Shown here in pieces: positions 42,251 through 52,773 of a stretch of 64,000 nucleotides of DNA (the first letter of the stretch is position 1; every line of letters begins with the position of its first letter). The notes beneath the pieces are model-generated. The model ran no database searches, was not told the DNA's origin, and saw nothing but the letters and a program-made list of their open reading frames with translations. Source of the DNA: Trematomus loennbergii. Lineage: Eukaryota; Chordata; Actinopteri; Perciformes; Nototheniidae. Both the position numbers and the translations under genes were made by a program. The stretch is taken from positions 412,001 to 476,000 of the forward strand of contig JAAOOA010000174.1 of the NCBI GenBank assembly GCA_012861695.1. The letters are read 5' to 3'.

Positions 42251-43145
42251 CAACCTTACTGCACCGAAAATCACTCACATCGTGAGGTGACACAGAATCT
42301 ATTGACACCGACATTACCACTGAATTTTACATAATTGCGACGTTATAAGCACAAACGGACATCAAAACAGGTGACGCTAGGTAGCTAAAATGCTAACATT
42401 TTACCTTGGCTCTGTAGTCTCTCCAAAGTGGTCTTCAATGGCATTAAAACGATAAAAACTAAGGTGAAGTTAATCCATAGGTTAATATAATGTGTCTGTG
42501 TCCCTTTGAAATTATTTCTGATAATCCATAAGCATTAAAACTGCTTTTCCGTTTCCAGATGTCAAAGCTAGAGATAGGTTCACTCTGATTGAAAATTACA
42601 TGCGCGAAGCCCCCCCTTTTCTCTTCACAACGTGTGTGTGTGTGGGGGACTCCCCCTTCAATTCTATTGGCTCTAACGGTCAGAAAGAGGTGTCAACCAT
42701 CAAAATTGAGCCAGAGATATGGAAAATCTACCCAAATGACACCAGAAGTGGTTTCTTTTGCTAAATCTCTCTAAAAAGGTCAAATGTCAATTGTTTTGCA
42801 TCAATCTTGATACAGGGTACTTATTATATGTTGTACTTTGGATTCCTAAAGCGTCTAGTCTACTAACCCATCATCCAAGGGTGGTTTTCACTATAAGTAA
42901 AAAATTATTTTGGACGGACACTATAATTTACAGTTTTTACTATGTAAAATCTGAATTTTCTTTAAAATAAAAAACATCTATATTGATTCTGACTTTTCTA
43001 CATCCAACTCACAGGTTTATAATTACTTTGAGAAAAAAGATTATTCATTAACCCTTTTAGAAGGGAAGATATGGTCATTTGTTCTGGGAATGTCATTTTC
43101 GAGCCTGAGACCTGAAAAACAGGCTCAGGGCTTAACAGGTTAATA
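42150..43145. mobile_element. TTAA-type MITE copy 1 (CCTGTTAAGCCC ends)
   Basis: The right end GGGCTTAACAGG is followed by TTAA, and GCCTGAGACCTGAAAAACAGGC forms a subterminal hairpin. 42260-42590 and 42965-43143 match 47190-47766. The left end, near GACCTGTTGTACCTG at about 42165, is uncertain. Confidence 0.6.
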
Positions 43146-43372
43146 CTGACACTTCACTTTGCACTAAGGTGTGTCTGCTGAGCCTACCTATTGTTTATAT
43201 ATTTTTATTATATATATATGTTTGATACTACTGACACTTTATTTGATATTGAAAATGTTAACTTCTATTTACATGCATACGACACACCTGGGACAGCGTG
43301 ATGCTGTTATTGATATTGTCTTGAGTGTGCAATAAAAGAGAACCTACATGGCGATTAAACAGAGCCTGTATC

Positions 43373-43500
43373 TTACATTTTCATTACATTTCATGTAACT
43401 AAGCTTGCTTATTTCTCCTCTGACACTTTATCTTTACAGTGACCTGTGTAGCATCCTATACATCACATGTAAGTGATTATTCTGATACCATCATGTTTCA
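43373..43500 (+). repeat. Left 128-bp direct repeat flanking the LINE
   Basis: TTACATTTTCATTACATTTC to ACCATCATGTTTCA; repeated at 45021-45149 with about two differences. Confidence 0.95.
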
Positions 43501-45020
43501 CCCAAACCTACATCTGGCAACCATAAATCACTTAAAAAGAAAAATCTCGACCCCTCCATTCTCGCAAATTTTAGGCCCATCTCCCAGCTACCTTTTTATC
43601 TAAAGCCCTGGAGCGAGTAGTCTACGCCCAGCTGCAGTCTTTTTTAACCATGCATGGCATCCATGAAAAGTTTCAGTCTGGCTTCAAACCCATGCACAGC
43701 ACTGAAACAGCCCTTTTAAGAGTTTTTAATGATCTCCTCCTAGCCGCCGACACTGTGGACCATAGCATCCTGTTGTCACGGCTTGAACAGTCCGCTGGCA
43801 TCACAGGCTCTGCCCTTCCATGGTTCAGGTCCTACCTGACAGACCGTAGCTTCTCAGTCCAGCTAGGTGCCTTCTCCTCTGCCAAAGCCCCTCTTACCTG
43901 TGGGGTTCCCCAAGGCTTGATTCTGGGCCCCATCCTTTTTCTACTGTACATACTGCCCCTAGGTTCAATTCTCACTAAACACAATATTCCCTTCCACTGC
44001 TACGCCGACGATGTACAGATATATCTGCCTCTCAAAGCAAATGTCAAACACTCACTACAGCAGTTGATGGACTGCTTAACAGAGATAAAATCCTGGCTGA
44101 GCAAAAACTTTCTCAACCTCAACGAGAGCAAGACTGAGGTCATCTTTTTGGACCCCAACCTCCAGCCTCTCCGGTTGATATTCTGGGCTCTCTCAATAAA
44201 AACATCCTCCCCTCTGTCATGTACCTTGGAGTGACCTTCACTAGCACTTTTAAATTCGACAAGCAGGTCAGCACCGTAGTCAAATCCTGCTTTTTAAAAA
44301 TAAGACTATTGGCCAAAACCAAGTCGTATTTATCTTTTAATGACTTAGAAAGGGTTATTAACGCCTTTGTTACCTCGAGACTGGACTATTGCAACGCTCT
44401 GTATGTGGGTATGGACCAGGCCTCAATTAAACGCCTACAGCTAGTCCAAAATGCAGCTGCACGTTTGCTGACTGGCCACAAAAAGCGTGACCACATCACC
44501 CCAATTCTGGCCTCACTGCACTGGTTTCCAGTTCGGTTCAGAATTGTTTTCATTTAATTTGTTTTCAAAGCACTAAATGGGCTGGCTCCAGCCTATATAG
44601 CCGAACTCCTCCATCGCTACACCCCAGCCAGAGCTTTAAGGTCGGCTGACCAGCTGCTGCTGGTAGTGCCCAAGACCAGGCTTAAAACCCGAGGGTACCG
44701 GGCCTTCGCAGCAGCTGGCCGTAGGCTCTGGAACACTCTGCCCCTCCATGTGAGGTCGGCCCAGACCCTAGGGGTTTTTAAATCTACACTAAAAACACAC
44801 TTCTTCTCTCTGGCCTTCTAGTTAGAGCGAAGCACGACTCCTGACTTTTCCCTGTCTTTTATATATATCTGTTGTAATTTATTGTCTTTTATTGTGATTG
44901 TAGTAATGTGTTTTTTTACATGTACAGCACTTTGGCTCGACCAAAAATCGCTTTTAAATGTGCTTTATAAATGTGCTTTATAAATAAAACTTGATTTGAT
45001 TTGATTTGATTTGAAATGAT
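43501..45020 (+). mobile_element. 5'-truncated L2/jockey-like LINE, 1.5 kb
   Basis: Encodes the C-terminal half of a jockey-superfamily RT: FQSGFKPMHSTETALLRVF, a shortened block A (TVDHSILLSRL), CGVPQGLILGPILF, the catalytic CYADDVQIYL and NLNESKTEVIF (43650-44234). In another frame come LERVINAFVTSRLDYCNALY and QLVQNAAARLLTG (44219-44557), then a degenerate tail to about 44820. It ends in TTTATAAATAAAACTTGATT and (TTGAT)n. Frameshifts at about 44170-44220 and 44557, and a deletion in block A, make it inactive. It is bounded by the 128-bp direct repeats. Confidence 0.9.
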
Positions 45021-45149
45021 TTACATTTTTCATTACATTTCATGTAACGAAGCTTGCTTATTTCTCCTCTGACACTTTATCTTTACAGTGACCTGTGTAG
45101 CATCCTATACATCACATGTAAGTGATTATTCTGATACCATCATGTTTCA
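45021..45149 (+). repeat. Right 128-bp direct repeat flanking the LINE
   Basis: Copy of 43373-43500, with one extra T and one T-to-G change near GTAACGAAGC. Confidence 0.95.
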
Positions 45150-45359
45150 TCGGTTATAAACTGGCGAAGCTTTATTTATTGTGGCTTTCAAAAAGATAAT
45201 TTCATTGTATTTCAAAATGGCGTCCAACACAAGCACTATTTATTTATAGAAAGAGAAATGGTTAAGTTTGTTATTACCAGTGTTGTGAGTTCAATATTTT
45301 TAATTAATTATAGTGAATGAAGGGAACATCTTAGGAGTTAGTGTAGTGAGTTTCAGAGC

Positions 45360-47152
45360 AGTGTAATAATTATTTGACCTAAAACTAAATGTTTTTATGA
45401 ACATGACATGGGGATTGCTAACTTTTGATTTCCCCCATTTTACACGACACAAATGGAGGCCACTATGGGCCAAAACTAACACGTAGGTTTCTGTAGGGTT
45501 CATGGCAGACGGATGCAGTTGCTCTCATATATAATAAAGGTGTGTTAGCTGCTGAGCCTATTTAGTAGAGATGGCAAATCCGGATCCTTTTACGGACTCA
45601 GGGTCTTCTGAGTCAGTCATTGAAGAGATCCGGATCATACGAGTCATTTGAGTCATATGAGTCAGCATCACCAAGACCGTAGAAATCCTATCGGTGAAAC
45701 CGAAAAGTTGTTGCATTTGACGAGCATATTATTATTCCATATATTTTGAATATATAATATATATTTGTATATAATATATAATATCTGCATGTATATTTTC
45801 TATTTCGACATGTATATTTATATTTTATATTTTATTTTATTTTTCTTTCTATTCTTGTATATTTTGTAGTTTTGTTTTATTGTAAAATGCCTTTTATGCT
45901 GCTGTAACAACAACAATTTCCCAATTTGGGATCAATAAAGTACTATCTATCTATCTATCTATCTATTAAACTGACGTTATATTAACCTCCGCTACACAGT
46001 GTATTTTGCTTTAATAAAAAATGTTGATCACAAAAAAAAGGGTTATTTTGCGATTTGGCAAATCTGAGTCTGCTGTTGACTCGTGCATGAGGACGAGTCT
46101 GCTGGATCTCTGGATCTGCTGCTATATACGGCTCAGAGTCCGCACGAGTCTGCTCTGCTGTGTGTTGCACAGTGAGTCAGGATTTGCGAATCTGCGAATC
46201 TGCGAGTCTGCTGTTGACTCGTGCATAATATAGCGCGGGAGCCGGGTGCTGGAGGAGGGGCTATGCTCGTGCACATGACCAGTATGGATGGCTGGATCTG
46301 CTATGCTATTACGGTTAGGAGCCGTCGGCTCCTCTGAGTCCCCACGAGTCTGCAGGAAGTTTCACTGATCCGCGTCCTCCCCTCCCCTGAGCCAAACGAT
46401 CACTTCTGGCAGCTATCCTGTATACTTGCTAAAGGGTAGGCAGATGGACTGGGGTACGTTGTAATGTGATTTTACATGTTATAAAGAGAGTAGCGAGTGA
46501 CGCAATTTATAGTTTTAATTTGTACGTCACACCAAGTGTGGGACTCAAGGACTCAGGTTAATGGAGAGGGGAGACTCGTCACGACCAGCTCATGTCTAGG
46601 ATCCGGGTTAATGATCCGGATGAATCAGGACTCGCCCATCTCTACTATTTAGTGTGCATACGACACACCTGGCACAGTTTATTAATTTCACACGCAGCTT
46701 AGCGCGTACATGTCGTCGTCCAATCCTTTTGTCAATCCTTCTTAACCGCCTTCGCTTCCGAATCAGCATTGCTATTGCATTTGACTGGTCGACGATCTGT
46801 ATTTGTGTTTGCTTAAATAACTCAGACGAAGCTCATGTCTGAGGTCGGAAGGTAAACAGACGCCTCATTTACAGCAAGTGGGCGCGGGAGGTTTTTCTTA
46901 TTCTTTTTCTCTCGTTTTTTTGGCGGATTGCAACTTTAAGGTGCATACCGCCACCTACTGTACTCGCCTGCCAGTAAACCCAAAGCAGAAGAAGAAGAAG
47001 TGACGTCAGCGGTTCATTTGCCTAATCCACCCCCAGGAACTCATTTTGGTGTGAACGCGATCTGCTTTAGTTCATCAGAACTAAAAGAGCTCTCATGAAC
47101 TAAAGTTCTCATGAACTATTGTGGGAAAAGTACTTGGTGTGAACGCGCCTAC
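45360..47152 (-). mobile_element. PIF/Harbinger-derived element copy 2, split by a hAT insertion
   Basis: 45370-45557 matches 31640-31835 and 46653-47152 matches 31850-32332, including the terminal GTGTGAACGCGCCTA end. The hAT element at 45566-46644 sits in between. No intact frame. Confidence 0.75.
45566..46644. mobile_element. hAT-type non-autonomous element, 1079 bp
   Basis: Begins TAGAGATGGCAAATCCGGAT and ends CTCGCCCATCTCTA. The 8-bp direct repeat CTATTTAG (45558-45565, 46645-46652) is perfect. The interior has GAGTCTGCTGTTGACTCG repeats and a nested retroposon tail (about 45700-45966) ending GGGATCAATAAAGTACTATC and (TATC)n. No transposase. Confidence 0.9.
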
Positions 47153-47194
47153 TGAGCCTCTGAATTAGCAACGAGCGAAAAATGCTAACAGATT

Positions 47195-47766
47195 ACTGCA
47201 CCGAAAATCACTCACACAACCTTATTATTTATCTCTTCTCCACATCCATGACATCGATTCACATCGTGAGGTGACACAGAATCGATGGGTACCCTCATTA
47301 TCACTGAATTATACGAATTTGCGACGTTATAAACAAAAACAGATATCAAAACAGGTGACACTAGGTAGCTAAAAATGCTAACATTTTTACCTTGGCTCTG
47401 TAGTCTCTCCAAAGTGGTCTTCAATGGCATTAAAACAATAAAGACGCTGCTGATGTTAATCCATAGGTTAATCCAATGTGTCTGTGTCCCTTTGAAATGA
47501 TTTCTGATAATCCAAAAGCAATAAAACTGCTTTTCCGTTTCCAGATGTCAGAGCTAGAGATAGGTTCGCTCTGATGCAAAACTGCATACAAAAAAAAACA
47601 TCTATATTGATTCTGACTTTTCTACATCCAACTCACAGGTTTATCATTACTTTGAGAAGAAAGATTATTAATTTAACCCTTTTAGAAGGGAAGATATGGT
47701 CATTTGTTCTGGGAATGTCATTTTCGAGCCTGAGACCTGAAAAACAGGCTCAGGGCTTAACAGGTT
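47195..47766. mobile_element. TTAA-type MITE copy 2, internally deleted
   Basis: Matches 42270-42590 and 42965-43143. About 380 bp present in copy 1 is missing at about 47580. Right end GGCTTAACAGG|TTAA. Confidence 0.75.
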
Positions 47767-48099
47767 AATGGTAAAAGCTTAAACAGTTGATTACCTGCAT
47801 GCCACAAAGACTGATGTTCTAATATTTTTGCACATTTAAGTAGAAATGTAATTAAAATTCTATTAATTTTCCTTTTTTTTTATTGATTGTTATAATTGTA
47901 CTCAGCCATGTTATGTTAGATGTCAATCCACTTACACTGTAACTACTCTGGCCTTGAAAGGTTACACATCTAACTGATGTCCACTAATCCCTATACAACA
48001 AAGTTCAAGCATACATTAAGCACAAAACAATACATTTTGTACACTGTCCCTGCCTGCACCATGTCCAATGTTGGACAATGTTGTCTCGTTGTTGCGATT
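47767..48099. other. Unassigned AT-rich DNA
   Basis: T-rich run at 47868; no motif recognised. Confidence 0.4.
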
Positions 48100-48409
48100 A
48101 AACTGATCTTGTATCTTGCATATTTCACCTTAGGAAAGTGGGCACGCGATGACAGTTTCCTTGACACCATCATGGCGATGGACCGCCGTGCCATGGTCAG
48201 CAAGGAGAATGAGGACCTGCGTGCCAAGGAGATGCACGACGAACGGCTGCTGCATTCACACAAGGCCCAGGAGTCGGACGACTAGCTGCTCATGGTGCCA
48301 GGTGGAGCAACAAAATACCTTTCAGGCTGGGCTTCTGGCAGTGCTAAGCGAGCTGATTAAATCCAACAGGCCTTCAATACAAAAATTAAGAAAAACTTGT
48401 CGTCGTTGA
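48100..48409 (+). pseudogene. C-terminal part of a Harbinger Myb/SANT-like ORF
   Basis: The frame FLDTIMAMDRRAMVSKENED continues to QESDD, and in another frame QQNTFQAGLLAVLSELIKSN. This Met/Glu-rich helical tail ending in a hydrophobic LLAVL segment resembles the C-terminus of the Myb-like DNA-binding protein that Harbinger elements carry beside their transposase. A frameshift occurs near 48285. It converges with the transposase fragment on the minus strand, as in Harbinger elements with two genes. Confidence 0.4.
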
Positions 48410-48431
48410 TAAACTGTCCAATGACTTGTTG

Positions 48432-48565
48432 GGAGGCGTGTTGTGCAGTGGCCTGGTGCGTTGGTGTTCGGATCAGGGGAGCACAGGTTCAAACTCCACT
48501 GCAGTCAGGATGTCGTTGTGTCCCTGGGCAAGACACTTCACCCCAAATTGCCTACACCTGGGACA
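48432..48565 (+). repeat. tRNA-derived SINE-like fragment
   Basis: Has a B-box-like GGTTCAAACTCC at about 48486 and, upstream, an A-box-like TGGCCTGGTGCGTTGG. This is followed by TCCCTGGGCAAGACACTTCA, a segment widespread in fish tRNA-derived repeats. Confidence 0.5.
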
Positions 48566-48579
48566 GTTAATTTTGTATT

Positions 48580-50038
48580 ATTGTGATTATATATGCCACT
48601 GTTATTAATACTGACACCTAACTTTGCACTAAGGTGTGTCTGCTGCTGAGCCTACCTATTGTTATTATATATATATATTGCCACTGTTATTATATTGTTT
48701 TGATACTACTGACACTTATTGATCTGCTGCTGATAAATAAAAGAGAACCTACATGCACGGCACTAGCATCATGACTGTCTTTGTTTAAACCAGCAGCAGT
48801 GCAGCGGTCTACAGACTAACCTGTGTGTGTGTAACGTAGTTCTTCAGGTGTGTATGCTTAACATGTATGTATTTATCACAGTAAAAATGGTATACAAAAG
48901 CTTTTTAAAGAGCTTTCAACCTCATCCCATTGTCTTTAACACACATTTAACATAATAATATACTCATATTAATATACAAATATACAGTATGAGTACTGTT
49001 TTGATACTGACATTTAATCTTTGCACTAAGGTGTGTCTGCACTATTGTAATTGTGTCTGTTGACTGTGGTAAATAAAAGAGAGAACCAAATGCACTGTAC
49101 AAAAGATCAGCTTTATTGTCAATTTACAATTTCCATGCTGTTCAGATGCCTCAAGGGCTGTGCGCGTGTCTTGCCCCGCGGCAATTTTTTTAGGTTGCGT
49201 CTCCCCAATGTTGCTTCCAGGCGAATACAGAGGAGTTGAAAAGAGCCCTTGGACATTCGGAAATCTTTGATCCACTGCACATTGGTGTACGTTGGCACCA
49301 CCTTCTCCCACCAGGCCGATGTTCTATTGTTCACCCAGAGAGAGCGCGGGACACGACGCGTTCCGTAGTATTCGCATATCTGGAACACATACAAAGACAC
49401 AAATTAGCCCTACATAACTCCATAAATCCTACATTAGATAGTATTAATGTGATTTAATGAACGTACCATTGCTGTTCTTTGGGCGTGATAACGGTCATCA
49501 TGCTCAGCTGTCCTACGGCGAAACATGTCCATAGCGTGTGCTTTTCGTGGTCCAATCCTTTTGTTAAGGTTTCTTAACCGCCTTCGCCTCCGACTCAGCA
49601 TTTCTATTGCATTTGAATGGTCGATCTGTATTTGTATTTGTGGCTGAATGATTGGCTTAAATAACTCAGTTACGAAGCTGTATAACACGACCACCAAAAC
49701 GTCAACTCCATACCGTGTCTGAGGTCGGAAGGTAAACAGAAGCATACAGCGGAAGCGGAAGTTTTTTTTTCTTCTTCTTCTCTCGGTTTTTTGGCGAATT
49801 GCAACTTTAAGGTGCATACCGCCACCTACTGTACTCGCCGTGAAGTTGTTTGCGGCCTGCCAGTAAACCCAAAGCAGAAGAAGAAGTGACGTCAGCGGCT
49901 CATTTGCCTAATCTACCCCCAGGAACTCATTTTGGTGTGAACGCGATCTGCTTTAGTTTATCAGAACTAAAAGAGCTCTCATGAACTAAAGTTCTCATGA
50001 ACTACTGTGGGAAAAGTACTTGGTGTGAACGCCCCTAA
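48580..50038 (-). mobile_element. PIF/Harbinger element copy 3 with transposase remnant
   Basis: The right end matches copies 1 and 2 (AAAGTACTTGGTGTGAACGC). It includes the basic N-terminal frame (49443-49817) and a HARBI1-like transposase fragment (49119-49400). The left part repeats TTTGCACTAAGGTGTGTCTGC (48628, 49019) also seen at 43155. Confidence 0.75.
49119..49817 (-). pseudogene. Truncated Harbinger (HARBI1-like) transposase
   Basis: Exon-like frame 1 (49443-49817) is Arg-rich (MLSRRRRRLRNLNKRIGPRK). Frame 2 (49119-49400) reads YYGTRRVPRSLWVNNRTSAW, TYTNVQWIKDFRMSKGSFQL, then ATLGRRN, the N-terminal domain of Harbinger transposases. It ends before the DDE catalytic core, which is deleted, so no active nuclease is encoded. 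Confidence 0.75.
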
Positions 50039-50039
50039 T

Positions 50040-51615
50040 GGTATTGAACACATTTGTTGTTCAATGTAGTAATGAATATAATTTAGTTCCAATTTAATAT
50101 AATTACGGCAGACATATTTGTTAACTTTAATGTGCAAGTAATATAAGTATTATTTTAATGTGCAAATGCTGTAATCAGTTTGTTTCACCTTTTCTACTAG
50201 AACCATTGGCAACAGCTACCATCCCACCACCCTGATAAATAAAACAAAGACATTTAAACTCCTGTCTCCTGGTGGTTTGTGGCTCCATTCTGAACATTCA
50301 TCTCCAACAGTCTGTATCATTGAGTAGAAAAAAACTGTCCCTACAATTTCAGGTAGATTAACACACATTTGTAAGAAAAGTTTACAATGAAGCACAAAAA
50401 CCCTCTTTGTATTAAGCAAGTTGCCACACAAAGTACAGCTTAACATGCTAACCTTTGGTAGAGAGCTACAGTTAGCTAACTTCATGTTCAACAAAAACCT
50501 CTAATGGCATTACATTGACGATTTTAAACAAAACGTAACTCTCTCAACTTGTAAGATAACGTTAAGTTAACTTACCCTTAAATAACTACATCACGTTTTT
50601 CAGGGGAAACACAAACTGCAGAAAACGTTAGCTGCTAACTGTTGTTAGCTAAGACAGCTAGCCTCCTAGCAAACGTAAGGTTATGTTTACATTAACGTAA
50701 CGTTGTAAGAAAGCAAAACGAACCTTCGAGAAAGCTTTTACTCTCAGACTTGGTGAAATTGTGTAGTGTTGCTTACCTCCAGAAGGACTTTTAGCGCGTT
50801 TCCCAGGAGACAGAGCTGTCAGAGCGGTGCCTCTCACAAGAGCAGCCGCTGGGCGGAGTCACAGAAACGCTCAACTGATCACCAACCGATTTTGGGAGTC
50901 AGAGGCCGTCAGAGGCAGTCAGGCATTCGCGGCGCCCTACTCAAGTTGGTGTGTCCCGCACCGTCGTCTCTTTACGGCACATTTTCACACCTCCCGCGGC
51001 CGATTCAACATGTTGAACAGTCGGCCAAAGAAAGTCGGCCAAAGAAATCACTTTGATTGGCTGTTCAGCTTAGCGAATCAGTGCATGAGAAGCGAAGCGG
51101 AAGTGAGGGACCAAAACAAACGATTAAGAAGGCACACACAGACAGACAGAGCTACTGTCTACCACTGTTCATTGTTCATTTACCTATTGTGAGCATCACA
51201 TGGAAATGTACATTTAGCAAGAAGTGGCCATTATTCAGATGGGTGTTTCTGTCTGCCCCTCTATTCTTTCTCCCATTATCCTCCACAATCTGCCTAGAAG
51301 TATTTTAACGTTGTAGCTGTTCAAGATGGTCATTTTAAAATGTGTTAAAAATATACTGTTAGTAGTTAAACCAATAATAATGTACGGCTGCAACTGACAG
51401 TTATATAGGCAAATTTTTTCTTTTTTATTAACGCTGTGTGATTAAAAGAATAAACACAAATAGCAGGATAGGCAATACAAAACTTATTTCGTACCTTGAT
51501 ACTACAGCCATTGATAACACAGCATTAGACATATTTGGCAAACTCTTTTTTTATTGTATTACACACTATTTTTATCGTATTGTATTTTTGTCGATTGTTT
51601 ACATTGTACAGTTCT
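50040..51615. other. Intergenic DNA, no gene recognised
   Basis: AT-rich with a GC-rich patch at 50810-51130 (GTCAGAGGCCGTCAGAGGCA near 50900) that may belong to an interspersed repeat. No supported coding exon. Confidence 0.45.
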
Positions 51616-51909
51616 TTAGACATATTTGCTATATCTTATCCCACTGAAAAGGCACTGCACCGACACCATTAAAATATTGGCATAGTTCATCCCTGTGCTG
51701 CTTGGCTCGAGCTGGAATATTGGTGCTGTGTGGCAGGGTGGCCTGCCGTAGTTCAGGGTCTTGTCTCCATCTTCCTGGGACAGCTCTCGACACAGGTTCG
51801 GGAAAGCCCCCTGAGCTTCTCGCTGTAGTATCCATGTTTTCACCCATTTAGTGCGGTTTCTCCTGATTTCTCGCTTCCGCTTCTTAATCTCTGCAGCCGC
51901 AAGCAACAC
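51616..51909 (-). pseudogene. Internally deleted Harbinger transposase
   Basis: The N-terminal piece KKRKREIRRNRTKWVKTWIL followed by FPNLCRELSQED resembles the RRxWVxPW start of Harbinger transposases. A second frame ends ELCQYFNGVGAVPFQWDKI, like the family's C-terminal FxxYF..GAVPWQ. The catalytic middle is absent. Assignment is by pattern. Confidence 0.5.
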
Positions 51910-52019
51910 TCAAATTGCTGATGACGCCAGTACCGTACGATACATGTTTTCGATCGACGAGAGAGAGTGAAAATGGAACCCAGACGCTATTGTTGTTTGT
52001 TATATCACGCTGTCTGTTG

Positions 52020-52108
52020 TCCAGCCTGGTAAACCAACTAAACCAGCCTAACACCAGCTAAAACCAGCAACCATTTTAAACTGGTCTATGCTGGTTTTTT
52101 CAGCAGGG
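52020..52108. repeat. AGCTGGTC-type repeat end (inverse of 38.3 kb)
   Basis: AACCAGCCTAACACCAGC and TATGCTGGTTTTTTCAGCAGGG are the inverse of the repeat at 38324-38400. Confidence 0.8.
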
Positions 52109-52189
52109 CTGGATTAAGCAACTAGACTACTTGTAGTGTACATGCAGAATTATTTCAATTTAAAATAGTTTTAAATGCTCACACACATA

Positions 52190-52276
52190 CCTGACTCTCG
52201 TGCTGTATTTTCCTCTCGTTTCTTTTCTTTTTCCGTTTAGAAGCACCTGATGAATGCTTTCTCTTTGACAGCGCCA
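52190..52276 (-). other. Exon-like segment encoding a Lys/Arg-rich N-terminus
   Basis: On the minus strand ATG at 52276 opens MALSKRKHSSGASKRKKKRN, followed after HESQ by CAG|GTATGT. The KRK.SGA.KRKK pattern is common at the N-terminus of hAT/TTF-type zinc-finger proteins. No downstream exon is found nearby; a possible partner at 33.89 kb is out of phase. Confidence 0.3.
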
Positions 52277-52773
52277 TAATCCCATCATCAACATACAGAG
52301 GCAACGCACTTGCATTTCAATCTGCCAATCAGATCAATCTATTGCTGGAGAGGGGGGCCTCCCCGGAACACGTTTTAGAGAGTTATAACAAATATTTGCG
52401 GAAAGCTACATGATCCAAGCCACTGTCAGCCGGAAGTGGCACGTTCGATTACTGTTTGGGCTGTCTGCCGTGGATGGGCTGCATTCCACTCCAAATAGCT
52501 GGTCGGCCGTAACCAGAATCCAAACGCCAGCCGTTTTATGGATTCTCATTTAAATTCCAAGAATATCTCAGTACTGGGTTATTTCCAATTTCAAAATAAA
52601 CATATATATTAAACAAATATAAATAAGAAGTAAGTATATTATAGTATATTCAAGAATGAAAAAATATGTGCATTGCATTGGACACATACGCGTATATATA
52701 TGCATATATATATATGCGTGCATATATGCATATATATATGCGTGCATATACATGTGTGTGTCTGTATATAAAG

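Noticed and set aside
48432..48565. Functional tRNA gene
   Set aside because: Only A- and B-box-like words are present. No cloverleaf with a 7-bp acceptor stem could be drawn, so it is a SINE-like fragment.
38324..52108. Inverted CCCTGCTGAAAAAAACAGC ends as termini of one 13.8-kb element such as a Maverick
   Set aside because: The interior holds only unrelated transposons and a PB1-gene flank, with no polymerase, integrase or capsid genes. The ends are those of a common dispersed minisatellite.
33720..52276. Joining the exon-like pieces at 52.2 kb and 33.89 kb into one hAT/TTF zinc-finger gene
   Set aside because: The donor and acceptor phases do not match, the second piece meets an early stop, and 18 kb separates them.
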